The notes below the pieces were generated by a model, which worked only from the letters and a program-made list of their open reading frames with translations, made no database searches and was not told the origin of the DNA. From positions 10,984 to 74,983 of the forward strand of contig DLAF01000037.1 of assembly GCA_002492725.1 (NCBI GenBank): DNA of 64,000 nucleotides, in the 5' to 3' direction. The position numbers and the translations under genes are program-made. The stretch's first letter is position 1, and each line of letters begins with the position of its first letter. This DNA is from Lachnospiraceae bacterium UBA7054 (GTDB lineage Bacteria > Bacillota > Clostridia > Lachnospirales > Lachnospiraceae). Shown here one piece after another: positions 1-7,315 of this stretch.

Positions 1-1343
1 GCCTGATACATACGGTTTCTGGCAGTTTTCGCGCTGCCGCCTGCAGAATCTCCCTCTACGATGAAAATCTCGCACTTGGCAGCATCCTTTGACTCGCAGT
101 TTGCCAGTTTTCCGTTGGTGTCAAATGAAAATTTCTGTTTTGTTAAAAGGTTGGTCTTTGCCTTTTCCTCGGTTTTACGGATCTTTGCGGCCTTCTCTGC
201 ACAACCGATGATGCTCTTTAAGGTTTCCAGATTCCGATCGAAATAGCGCACGATTTCGTCGCCCGTCACCTTGCTGACCACCTTGGCCGCATCCTGATTA
301 TCGAGCTTCGTCTTCGTCTGCCCTTCAAAACGAGGGTCGGGGTGCTTGATGGAAATGACCGCCGTCATGCCGTTTCGCACATCCGCTCCGGTAAAGTTCA
401 CATCCTTTTCCTTTAAGATGTTAAGACCTCTGGCGTAGGTGTTGATCACGTTTGTGAACATGGTCTTAAAGCCCGTCAGGTGGGTGCCGCCTTCCGCATT
501 GTAAATATTATTGCAAAATCCCAGCACATTTTCGTGAAACTCATTCACATACTGGAAGGCGCCCTCCACGGTGATTCCTTCCGCTTCGCCCTTAAAGTAG
601 ATGACGTCGCAGACCGCCTCACGGCTCTTGTTGATATCCTTGATGAAGCCGACAATGCCCTCCGGCTCATGGTACTCGATATGCTCAACTTCAGGTCCTC
701 TCTTATCCTCGTAAATAATGGTAAGCTCGGGATTTAAGTAGGCAGTCTCATGGAGGCGGCTCTTAACCTCATCCTCCTTAAAGCGAGTCTTATCAAAAAT
801 AGTGTCGTCCGGCAGGAAATTGATGGTGGTGCCGGACTCTTTGGTCTTTCCCACTACGGGAAGCAGCCCGTCTTTTAATTCCAGCGTTGGAATGCCCCGC
901 TCATAGTGATCTTCATAAATCTGTCCGCCGGTCTTTACCGTCACATGCAGGTAGGTAGACAGAGCATTTACCACTGAGGAGCCCACGCCATGGAGTCCGC
1001 CGCTGGTCTTGTAGGCATCATTGTCAAATTTACCGCCCGCGTGAAGCGTCGTAAATACCAGCCGCTCCGCACTGATGCCCTTTTCGTGCATCCCCACGGG
1101 AATGCCGCGTCCGTTGTCCGATACGGTGGCGGAACCGTCCGCTTCCAGCGTCACCCTGATGGTATCGCAAAAGCCCGCCAGATGCTCGTCCACCGCGTTG
1201 TCCATGATTTCGTAGATTAAATGGTTCAAGCCCTTGGTGGAGACGCTGCCTATGTACATGCCGGGACGTACCCGCACTGCCTCCAATCCCTCCAGAACGT
1301 GAATGCTGGAGGCATCATATGTGTTTGTTTCCGTTTTTGCCAT
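1..1343 (-). CDS. DNA topoisomerase IIA subunit B (ParE/GyrB family), 3'-truncated by window edge
   Basis: ATPase/TOPRIM subunit of a type IIA topoisomerase. The ATG is at 1343 and about 447 codons are visible before the window edge cuts the gene. The GHKL ATPase is readable: EIMDNAVDEH, then DNGRGIPVGMHEKG and GGLHGVGSSVVNAL. The transducer domain follows (QTKTKLDN), and the last visible residues hold the TOPRIM motif EGDSAGGSAK. The wording NHLIYEIMDN and TARNRMYQA resembles the ParE-like B subunits that many Lachnospiraceae carry beside a dnaA-linked GyrB, but GyrB and ParE cannot be separated safely from this fragment. The partner A subunit would be expected downstream, outside the window. 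The 199 bp between it and the next gene hold no obvious gene. Confidence 0.93.
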   Translation of the reverse strand, partial: MAKTETNTYDASSIHVLEGLEAVRVRPGMYIGSVSTKGLNHLIYEIMDNAVDEHLAGFCDTIRVTLEADGSATVSDNGRGIPVGMHEKGISAERLVFTTLHAGGKFDNDAYKTSGGLHGVGSSVVNALSTYLHVTVKTGGQIYEDHYERGIPTLELKDGLLPVVGKTKESGTTINFLPDDTIFDKTRFKEDEVKSRLHETAYLNPELTIIYEDKRGPEVEHIEYHEPEGIVGFIKDINKSREAVCDVIYFKGEAEGITVEGAFQYVNEFHENVLGFCNNIYNAEGGTHLTGFKTMFTNVINTYARGLNILKEKDVNFTGADVRNGMTAVISIKHPDPRFEGQTKTKLDNQDAAKVVSKVTGDEIVRYFDRNLETLKSIIGCAEKAAKIRKTEEKAKTNLLTKQKFSFDTNGKLANCESKDAAKCEIFIVEGDSAGGSAKTARNRMYQ

Positions 1344-1542
1344 TTAAGGTAACCTCGTTTTTAAATTTCTATTGGCTATCCTATGCAATACAGGATATAT
1401 AACCAAGCCCTCCATGCGCATTTTTTGCACATTAACATGCGTAGTATACCATATATCTGGTATTTTTGCAAAGGCAAAATACTATATGCTGTAGAGAATC
1501 TCCCGTCCGTGTCAGCATCCGTGCAAACAGGAAAGCAATCTG

Positions 1543-2331
1543 TCACTCCCAGGACACCTCATACAGATACTCCCGCCCCCGCTTGCCGATTCGTGTCAGT
1601 AATCCGATTTCCCGTAAAACGGGCACAACCGATCCCGCCAGATCCCGATGGATTTTTGCCGCTGCCGCAAATTCTTTTACCGTAAAGACATCGTTTAACT
1701 CGCAGGGAATGATCTGCATAAAGTCTTCTGAGCGTTCGATCACAATCTCTTCCACGAGCGCAAGCGGCATCCTGTCATAGCGGGAGGAGCCTCGCTTTTT
1801 ATTTTTGCTCCAACCGTTTAAAAGACGGTACTCATCCATGTCGATCAGTGGAAAGATGAGCGTCAGGTTGGGATTCTTTAAAAACGACCTGATACGGTAT
1901 AATTCCGGAAAAGCGTGATAAATACTGCCCTTTATGGGAGATTTATGCCGTTCGGACAGTTCACCCGTGGTCTCATCCATCCACAATACCCATTTCATAC
2001 GGGGAATCGGGTATACCACCGTTACCTGATACAGAGGCAGGAAAGCGGCGAGCTTCGGCCGTAAATTCTCAAAATGGCCGTTCTGAATCTCAATGATGCG
2101 GCCTTCCCTGTAAATATCCGCAATAAAGCCTTCTACAGGCACCTCATGATAATCCTCATTTGGTTCATAGTAAAGCTTCATTACCGCGTGAACCGTTTTT
2201 TCCTGCAAAGTGCCAAAACCGTGGGGATCATGCTGTTTTAATAATACTTTACATTTTGCACGTTCAAATGCGTTCTCATCCATAGCATTCAGTATACCAG
2301 ATATAGTGTCATCGAACAAGTGTTTTCTCAA
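1543..2331 (-). CDS. Conserved hypothetical protein with possible PD-(D/E)XK-like core and C-terminal winged helix
   Basis: Not recognised as a named family. The longest reading starts with TTG at 2331 (262 aa). An ATG at 2283 would give 246 aa. Neither has a convincing Shine-Dalgarno sequence. Residues about 40-110 read as helix with Glu (LQEKTVHAVMK), then FIADIY, REGRIIEIQNG, a helix and a strand ending VTVVYPI. This matches the order and spacing of a PD-(D/E)XK nuclease core with ExQ in place of ExK. The C-terminal 70 residues (VFTVKEFAAAAKIHRDLAGS, then LLTRIGKRG) look like a winged helix-turn-helix. The nuclease reading is inference from pattern alone. It stands alone between the topoisomerase gene and the divergent GGDEF gene. 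Confidence 0.7.
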   Translation of the reverse strand: MRKHLFDDTISGILNAMDENAFERAKCKVLLKQHDPHGFGTLQEKTVHAVMKLYYEPNEDYHEVPVEGFIADIYREGRIIEIQNGHFENLRPKLAAFLPLYQVTVVYPIPRMKWVLWMDETTGELSERHKSPIKGSIYHAFPELYRIRSFLKNPNLTLIFPLIDMDEYRLLNGWSKNKKRGSSRYDRMPLALVEEIVIERSEDFMQIIPCELNDVFTVKEFAAAAKIHRDLAGSVVPVLREIGLLTRIGKRGREYLYEVSWE

Positions 2332-2458
2332 AATGGGTGAGAAAGCCGAAGAAATATTTACAAAGGAACTATTGTAATATATAATATAATAGATATTATA
2401 TTGAATTCAGCCAGTTTTATTATCCATGAAAACAAGACATGAAACAGGAACCATTACA

Positions 2459-3571
2459 ATGCGCACACTGACTCTTCGCCTGAAAAAAGGCATCAGACAA
2501 TTGAAGGATGTGCTGACCGGAAGAACGCAGATCACAAACAAGCTGAAATTCTATCTGATGATTGGCTCTGTGATGTCCGTCCATGTGTTTTTACTCTGTA
2601 TTTTTTATACGTTCCATGTATGGCCCATGTTTCTTTTCAATATTTGCAGCATTATCACCTACCTGACTTGTTTTAACCTGATCAACAGAGGCAGTAAATA
2701 CTATCTTTCGGTTTATTTTATTACCTTTCTGGAAGTGATCCTGCACTCTTTTGCCGCCTGTCTGGTGCTCGGCTGGCAATATGGATTCGCGCAGTATATC
2801 ATTGCCATCATCCCTGTCGGCTTCTATATTTGCTATATGCTGGATATTAACCGCAGGAAGATAAAGATTGCGATTTTGCTTGCTGTCATTTCCATGTTTG
2901 CTTTTTTTCTCTGTAAGATCCTATCTTTTTACAGAGAGCCGCTCATTGTTCTTGACAATATGATATTAGAACTGTCTTTGTATATTTTTAATGCCTGTTG
3001 TACCTTTATTTTCTTGATTTTGTTTACGCTTGTATTTGTATTTGAAATCAGGCTGTCGAGCAATCAGCTGCAGCATCAGAACGCTATCCTGGATAAGCTT
3101 GCCAGCACGGATCCTTTAACAGGATTATACAATCGCCGCAGCATGGATGTTTTTCTCTCTCAGGCGATAGAATCCGATACCGGATTTGCCCTCATTATGT
3201 GCGATATCGATGATTTCAAAAAAGTCAATGATACCTATGGACATGATTTCGGCGATGTGGTCTTAAAGGGAGTTGCAAAGATCACTACGGAACAGGTAAG
3301 GGAAAAAGGATATGTATGCCGCTGGGGCGGAGAAGAAATTTTGATTCTCTTAAACAACGCTTCGGAGGAAAGCTCTTATCGCATCGCGGAGAATATCCGC
3401 AGAAATGTGGCAAACAGCGTGTTCGATTTGAATGAAAAATGGATTCACTGTTCTCTTACCCTGGGGATTGCCCTTCACCAAAAACGGGAAGCGGTGGAGG
3501 AGACCATCACAAGAGCAGACTACAACCTCTACCGCGGAAAGCGAAGCGGAAAAAATGCCGTGGTGTTATAA
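2459..3571 (+). CDS. Membrane-bound diguanylate cyclase (GGDEF)
   Basis: Predicted c-di-GMP synthase. About six hydrophobic segments fill residues 20-190, followed by a C-terminal GGDEF domain from LTGLYNRRSMD, with the metal-binding IMCDIDDFKKVND and the signature CRWGGEEI (GGEE at about 290-293). The canonical RxxD inhibitory site just upstream is REKG here, so product inhibition at the I-site is probably absent. The start at 2459 is preferred because AGGAA at 2446-2450 sits 8 bp upstream. The in-frame ATG at 2426 has no ribosome binding site. The 3' end overlaps the convergent hypothetical gene by 6 bp. The N-terminal sensor region matches no named ligand-binding domain that I recognise. 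Confidence 0.9.
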   Translation: MRTLTLRLKKGIRQLKDVLTGRTQITNKLKFYLMIGSVMSVHVFLLCIFYTFHVWPMFLFNICSIITYLTCFNLINRGSKYYLSVYFITFLEVILHSFAACLVLGWQYGFAQYIIAIIPVGFYICYMLDINRRKIKIAILLAVISMFAFFLCKILSFYREPLIVLDNMILELSLYIFNACCTFIFLILFTLVFVFEIRLSSNQLQHQNAILDKLASTDPLTGLYNRRSMDVFLSQAIESDTGFALIMCDIDDFKKVNDTYGHDFGDVVLKGVAKITTEQVREKGYVCRWGGEEILILLNNASEESSYRIAENIRRNVANSVFDLNEKWIHCSLTLGIALHQKREAVEETITRADYNLYRGKRSGKNAVVL

Positions 3572-4285
3572 AGTCCTCACGTTGCGGTCTCCATGAAGGA
3601 TCCGCTCCCTGTCTGACGCGTTTATCTGTGTAAGTTTCCCGCTCTTATCATAGTAAGTCAATAGTGTGGAATTTTTAGCTACTGCTCTTTTGCCGCCGTC
3701 TGTGAGCAGGCTGATTACCTGATCCAAGTTTCCGGATCGGAGATGTCCTTTGATTTTTTCATCTCTTGCAGCCAGGTCCGCTTCGTAGCCCTGTTGTGTT
3801 TCCACCGGCTCTTTCTGAGACGTTTCCGACTTGATCTGCTCCGGAGAAATGCCCTTCATCGCATAATATTCTTCGGTATAGCGTTCTGCTTCTTCCGGTG
3901 TCACATCTTCGGAAAGAGGCGTTGCCGGAACATCATTCCAGACCCGGTAAAAAAAGTCCTTTACTGCGGCAATCAGATTCTGAACAACAGAAAAAAAGGA
4001 AGAACCGGAAGACTGCGTCTTAGCTTCTTCCTCTTTTTCCCAAGACTCCTGCGCATTCCTGCCGCCAGAAAGTTCCAGCCTGACACCGTCCTGCACTCTA
4101 CTGCGCGCTCCGGGCTTTTCATGCAGTTTTTTGTCCTCGCCCTTTTCCTCTTTCCCGGCAGTGTATTCCTGCTCCTTTTGCCGATCCAGGCTGAATTTCT
4201 CCTGGCTCTCGGCATTCTTGGCAGGTTTTAATTGACTGCTATAGTCATAGGCGGGGTTATCGCCATCGCCGACACGATAGATCAT
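3566..4285 (-). CDS. Conserved hypothetical protein downstream of leuD
   Basis: A 239-residue protein of unknown function. The first 110 residues are charged and low in complexity. A short amphipathic or hydrophobic stretch follows (FFSVVQNLIAAVKDFFYRVW, about 95-115). The last 60 residues look best conserved (IKGHLRSGNLDQVISLL, LLTYYDKSGKL, DRERILHGDRN); I recall similar C-termini in Lachnospiraceae hypotheticals but cannot name a family. No signal peptide is visible. It begins 14 bp after the leuD stop with AAAGG as ribosome binding site, so it is probably the last gene of the leuC-leuD transcript. Its stop overlaps the end of the convergent GGDEF gene. Confidence 0.8.
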   Translation of the reverse strand: MIYRVGDGDNPAYDYSSQLKPAKNAESQEKFSLDRQKEQEYTAGKEEKGEDKKLHEKPGARSRVQDGVRLELSGGRNAQESWEKEEEAKTQSSGSSFFSVVQNLIAAVKDFFYRVWNDVPATPLSEDVTPEEAERYTEEYYAMKGISPEQIKSETSQKEPVETQQGYEADLAARDEKIKGHLRSGNLDQVISLLTDGGKRAVAKNSTLLTYYDKSGKLTQINASDRERILHGDRNVRTL

Positions 4286-4299
4286 AGCCTTTTCCCCTG

Positions 4300-4788
4300 T
4301 TATTTGGTGTTGATGTAATTAACCAGACCTTCCGCCGCGATGATCTTTTGCATGAACTCGGGAAATGCCTGCCCCTGATAGGTCGTCCCCTTCGTCACAT
4401 CAGTGATCACGCCGGTGTCAAAGTTCACTTCCACCTCATCTCCTGCCTCAATTGCGCAGGCTGCCTCCGGACACTCCACGATAGGCAGACCGATATTGAT
4501 GGCATTGCGGTAAAAGATCCTGGCAAACGTCTCAGCGATCACGCAGCTTACCCCCGCTGCTTTGATGGCAATGGGCGCGTGCTCTCTGGAAGAACCACAG
4601 CCGAAATTCTTGGTGGCTACGATGATATCGCCCTTTTTCACCTTTGTGATAAAGTCCTTGTCGATATCCTCCATGCAGTGCGTCGCAAGCTCTGCCGGAT
4701 CGGAGGAATTTAAGTAACGGGCGGGGATGATCACGTCCGTATCTACATTGTCCCCGTATTTAAATACGTATCCCTTTGCTGCTTTCAT
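4300..4788 (-). CDS. leuD: 3-isopropylmalate dehydratase small subunit
   Basis: Small (swivel) subunit of isopropylmalate isomerase, which with LeuC interconverts 2- and 3-isopropylmalate in leucine synthesis. At 162 aa it has the short bacterial/archaeal LeuD length. Diagnostic stretches are DTDVIIPARYLN near the N-terminus, NFGCGSSREHAPIAI around residues 62-76 and ARIFYRNAINIGLP. The start overlaps the stop of the 45-codon ORF (ATG inside TCATGA), which suggests translational coupling. leuA and leuB are not in the window, so the pathway genes are split in this genome. Confidence 0.96.
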   Translation of the reverse strand: MKAAKGYVFKYGDNVDTDVIIPARYLNSSDPAELATHCMEDIDKDFITKVKKGDIIVATKNFGCGSSREHAPIAIKAAGVSCVIAETFARIFYRNAINIGLPIVECPEAACAIEAGDEVEVNFDTGVITDVTKGTTYQGQAFPEFMQKIIAAEGLVNYINTK

Positions 4789-4922
4789 GATTTTTGTTCC
4801 TTTCCGTTTCCTTCTTTTTTATTCTGATCTGCTTTCTTTTCACCCTTACTGCAGGCTCTTTTGAATTTTTCTGTCATTTTGCAAAGCATTTCCACTGCCA
4901 TCTGATTTGCAATCAATCCCAT
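4785..4922 (-). CDS. Candidate 45-aa ORF between leuC and leuD
   Basis: A short ORF not represented among the longer open frames. It begins with ATG at 4922 (MGLIANQMAVEMLCKM...) and ends with TGA at 4785-4787, overlapping the leuD ATG. AAAGGAA lies 7-8 bp before the start, a good ribosome binding site. The product is basic, with a hydrophobic N-terminal third and a Lys-rich tail (GEKKADQNKKEGNGKEQKS). It fills nearly all of the leuC-leuD spacer and would couple translation into leuD. I do not recognise a family. Codon evidence is limited, so it may be only a coupling leader. Confidence 0.5.
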   Translation of the reverse strand: MGLIANQMAVEMLCKMTEKFKRACSKGEKKADQNKKEGNGKEQKS

Positions 4923-4969
4923 GTGCTAATTCCTTTCTGTCCTAGTGCGCACTCAAAACCCTTTAGTCA

Positions 4970-6232
4970 TCATAGTTTACAAGGACAGAAAATCTTCCCT
5001 GCCACCGCGCTGGCCGCAGCCACCGCCGGGCTTGCCAGATAGATTTCGGAACTCACGTGGCCCATGCGTCCCACAAAGTTTCGGTTGGTAGTGGAAACGC
5101 AGCGCTCGCCCTCCGCGAGAATCCCCATATAGCCGCCAAGACAGGGGCCGCAGGTGGGGGTGCTGACAATGGCACCGGCCTCGATAAAAGTCTTTAAGAG
5201 TCCTTCCTCCATCGCCTGCAAATAAATCTTCTGGGTTGCGGGGATTACGATACAGCGCATTCCCTTAGCCACATGCCTGCCCTGCAACACCTTTGCCGCA
5301 ATGCGAAGGTCGTTAAGACGGCCGTTCGTGCAGGAGCCGATCACTACCTGGTCAATCTTGATATCCTCTTTGATCTCATCGATCGTCTTAGTATTTTCCG
5401 GCAGATGCGGGAAGGCAACGGTAGGCTTAAGTGCGCTCAGATCAATCGTATATTCCTCGTCGTATACGGCATCCGCATCCGCCTCATAAATCTTATATTC
5501 CCTTGTGCCGTGCTCTTTCATGTAGGCAATTGCAAGTTCGTCCACCGGGAAGATACCGTTCTTGCCGCCCGCTTCGATTGCCATATTTGCGATGGTAAAA
5601 CGGTCATCCATGGTCAGATTTGCAATACCATCCCCTGTAAACTCCATGGATTTATAAAGAGCGCCATCCACACCGATCATGCCGATGATATGCAGGATCA
5701 CATCCTTGCCGCTCACCCACTCGGAAGGCTTTCCGGTCAAATTGAATTTGATAGCCGAAGGCACTTTGAACCAGGCTTTACCCGTAGCCATGCCTGCCGC
5801 CATATCCGTGCTGCCCACGCCAGTGGAAAAAGCGCCCAGCGCACCGTAGGTACAGGTGTGGGAATCAGCGCCGATGATAACATCACCGGCCACGGTCAGT
5901 CCCTGCTCCGGCAAAAGGGCGTGCTCGATGCCCATCTGTCCCACTTCAAAATAGTTTGTAATCTCATTTTTCCTTGCAAATTCCCGCACACACTTACAGT
6001 GCTCTGCGGATTTGATATCCTTATTGGGTACAAAGTGATCCGGTACCAATGCGATCTTGTCTTTGTCAAACACACCGTTCACCTTCATTTTTTCCATTTC
6101 GTGAATGGCTACGGGACTTGTAATATCATTACCAAGCACCAGATCGAGATCGGCTTCGATGAGCTGGCCCGCCTCCACTTTATCAAGACCGGCATGTGCT
6201 GCCAGAATTTTCTGTGTCATTGTCATTCCCAT
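4970..6232 (-). CDS. leuC: 3-isopropylmalate dehydratase large subunit
   Basis: Catalytic [4Fe-4S] aconitase-family subunit of isopropylmalate isomerase, working with LeuD in leucine synthesis. The ATG at 6232 (MGMTMTQKILAAHAG) is chosen because GAGGAGG lies 7 bp upstream; the longer reading to 6262 has no ribosome binding site. It gives 420 aa, the length of the short LeuC type. Visible motifs include GADSHTCTYGALGAFSTG, the cluster ligands in GSCTNGR and TPTCGPCLGG, and the substrate-side NRNFVGRMGH. A strong promoter and an operator-like dyad lie upstream, shared with the divergent LysR regulator. Confidence 0.96.
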   Translation of the reverse strand: MGMTMTQKILAAHAGLDKVEAGQLIEADLDLVLGNDITSPVAIHEMEKMKVNGVFDKDKIALVPDHFVPNKDIKSAEHCKCVREFARKNEITNYFEVGQMGIEHALLPEQGLTVAGDVIIGADSHTCTYGALGAFSTGVGSTDMAAGMATGKAWFKVPSAIKFNLTGKPSEWVSGKDVILHIIGMIGVDGALYKSMEFTGDGIANLTMDDRFTIANMAIEAGGKNGIFPVDELAIAYMKEHGTREYKIYEADADAVYDEEYTIDLSALKPTVAFPHLPENTKTIDEIKEDIKIDQVVIGSCTNGRLNDLRIAAKVLQGRHVAKGMRCIVIPATQKIYLQAMEEGLLKTFIEAGAIVSTPTCGPCLGGYMGILAEGERCVSTTNRNFVGRMGHVSSEIYLASPAVAAASAVAGKIFCPCKL

Positions 6233-6350
6233 ATCTGCTTCCTCCTCGTGTTTTCTTAGCACTCATGTTCAGTTTATCACATTTCCGTACAGATGCAATC
6301 CCTTTTGAAACGCTTCCCATGCGGCATCTGCAATCCATATGCTTTCTTGC

Positions 6351-6379
6351 ATTATAATTCTGCCAGTGATATAATTCAA
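6351..6379 (-). promoter_or_regulatory. Predicted leuC promoter
   Basis: Read on the minus strand: TTGAAT (6379-6374), a 17-bp spacer and a perfect TATAAT (6356-6351). Transcription would begin near 6344, about 110 nt before the leuC ATG. There is no room for a T-box, and no leader-peptide attenuator is evident. Confidence 0.7.
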
Positions 6380-6383
6380 ATAT

Positions 6384-6403
6384 ATGTAATTTATGAAATA
6401 CAT
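6384..6403. promoter_or_regulatory. Candidate LysR operator (ATGTA-N10-TACAT dyad)
   Basis: An interrupted palindrome in the leuC-lysR intergenic region, just upstream of the leuC -35 and centred about 50 bp before its likely start point. A-T rich dyads with the T-N11-A pattern at this position are typical activator sites for LysR proteins. The site also lies about 40 bp upstream of the regulator's own start. Confidence 0.5.
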
Positions 6404-6433
6404 AAATGCAACTAATATCGGAGGACTGATGTT

Positions 6434-7312
6434 GTGGACACTTTAGACAATCTTTCCAGATATAAAATCTTTCTCGCGGTAGCGGAATGCCAAAGCATTT
6501 CCAAGGCGGCGGCAAAATTGTATATCTCGCAGCCCGCAGTCAGCATAACCATCAAAAAACTGGAAGAAAACCTGAATACCACTCTTTTTATCAGAAAATC
6601 AAAAGGAGTTGCGCTGACGGAAAACGGGAGGAATTTATATGAGAGCACAAAGAAGGCTTTTCAGCTCCTTTCTGATACGGAAGAGCGTCTGAAGCATGGG
6701 CAGAGTACCGGATATCTACGGATTGCTGCCAGCAATGTGCTGTGCAAGCATTATCTCATGCCTTATCTTAAAGAATTTACGGAGCATTATCCCAACACAG
6801 ACGTGTCGATCACCTGCACGTCCTCCTCGGCAGCCTGTTCCATGGTTGAACAGGGAAATATCGATCTTGCACTTGCGGCCAAGCCGGAAAATCCGGGAAC
6901 AGCCGTCTATCATTCTCTCGGTGTGATAGAGTATATCTTTGTCTGCACTCCGGCATACCGGGATAAATTAAACTGTGATAATGATGCAATCTTTGAAAAT
7001 GGCAACATCATGCTGCTTGACCGGGACAATGTCTCCCGCAGACATTTAAACAGTTATTACGCACAAAATAAAATTAACCCGCTGCATATCCTTGAAGTGA
7101 ACGAAATGGATCTGCTGATTGAGTTCGCAAAAATGGGGATAGGGGTATCCTGTGTTGTAAAACAGTTTGTAGAACAGGAATTACAGGAAGGTTCCCTGAT
7201 TGAAATAGCCTTATCCAAACCCATATCCCCCCGCGAAATCGGTTTTTTGTATCATCGCATCCGGCCAATGAATGAAAACATCTTAAAATTTATGGAACCA
7301 AAGGTAAAATAG
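6434..7312 (+). CDS. LysR-family transcriptional regulator, divergent from leuC
   Basis: LysR regulator of 292 aa. The N-terminal winged helix reads FLAVAECQSISKAAAKL, YISQPAVSITIKKLEE, with LFIRKSKGVALTENG as the wing. A periplasmic-binding-like effector domain follows from about residue 90 (LRIAASNVL... HYPNTDVSITCTSS). The start is GTG at 6434, with GGAGGA 8 bp upstream. It is divergent from leuC and separated by one compact intergenic region with a dyad, so control of leuCD is the simplest inference. The effector could be a branched-chain intermediate such as isopropylmalate, but this is not visible in the sequence. It ends 3 bp from the convergent histidine kinase stop. Confidence 0.93.
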   Translation: MDTLDNLSRYKIFLAVAECQSISKAAAKLYISQPAVSITIKKLEENLNTTLFIRKSKGVALTENGRNLYESTKKAFQLLSDTEERLKHGQSTGYLRIAASNVLCKHYLMPYLKEFTEHYPNTDVSITCTSSSAACSMVEQGNIDLALAAKPENPGTAVYHSLGVIEYIFVCTPAYRDKLNCDNDAIFENGNIMLLDRDNVSRRHLNSYYAQNKINPLHILEVNEMDLLIEFAKMGIGVSCVVKQFVEQELQEGSLIEIALSKPISPREIGFLYHRIRPMNENILKFMEPKVK

Positions 7313-7315
7313 TAC

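Noticed and set aside
1446..2304. ATACCA-N6-TGGTAT dyad at 1446-1463 and a shared 12-mer (TATATCTGGTAT) near the 5' end of the hypothetical gene at 1543-2331, as paired operators.
   Set aside because: A match of this length within a kilobase is expected several times by chance in a 64-kb window, and one copy lies downstream of the gene.
5273..6259. Long plus-strand open frame of 328 codons opposite leuC.
   Set aside because: It is an antisense shadow of leuC with no ribosome binding site and no protein-like composition. The same holds for the long plus-strand frames at 21069-22172, 34903-36102 and 51900-52958.
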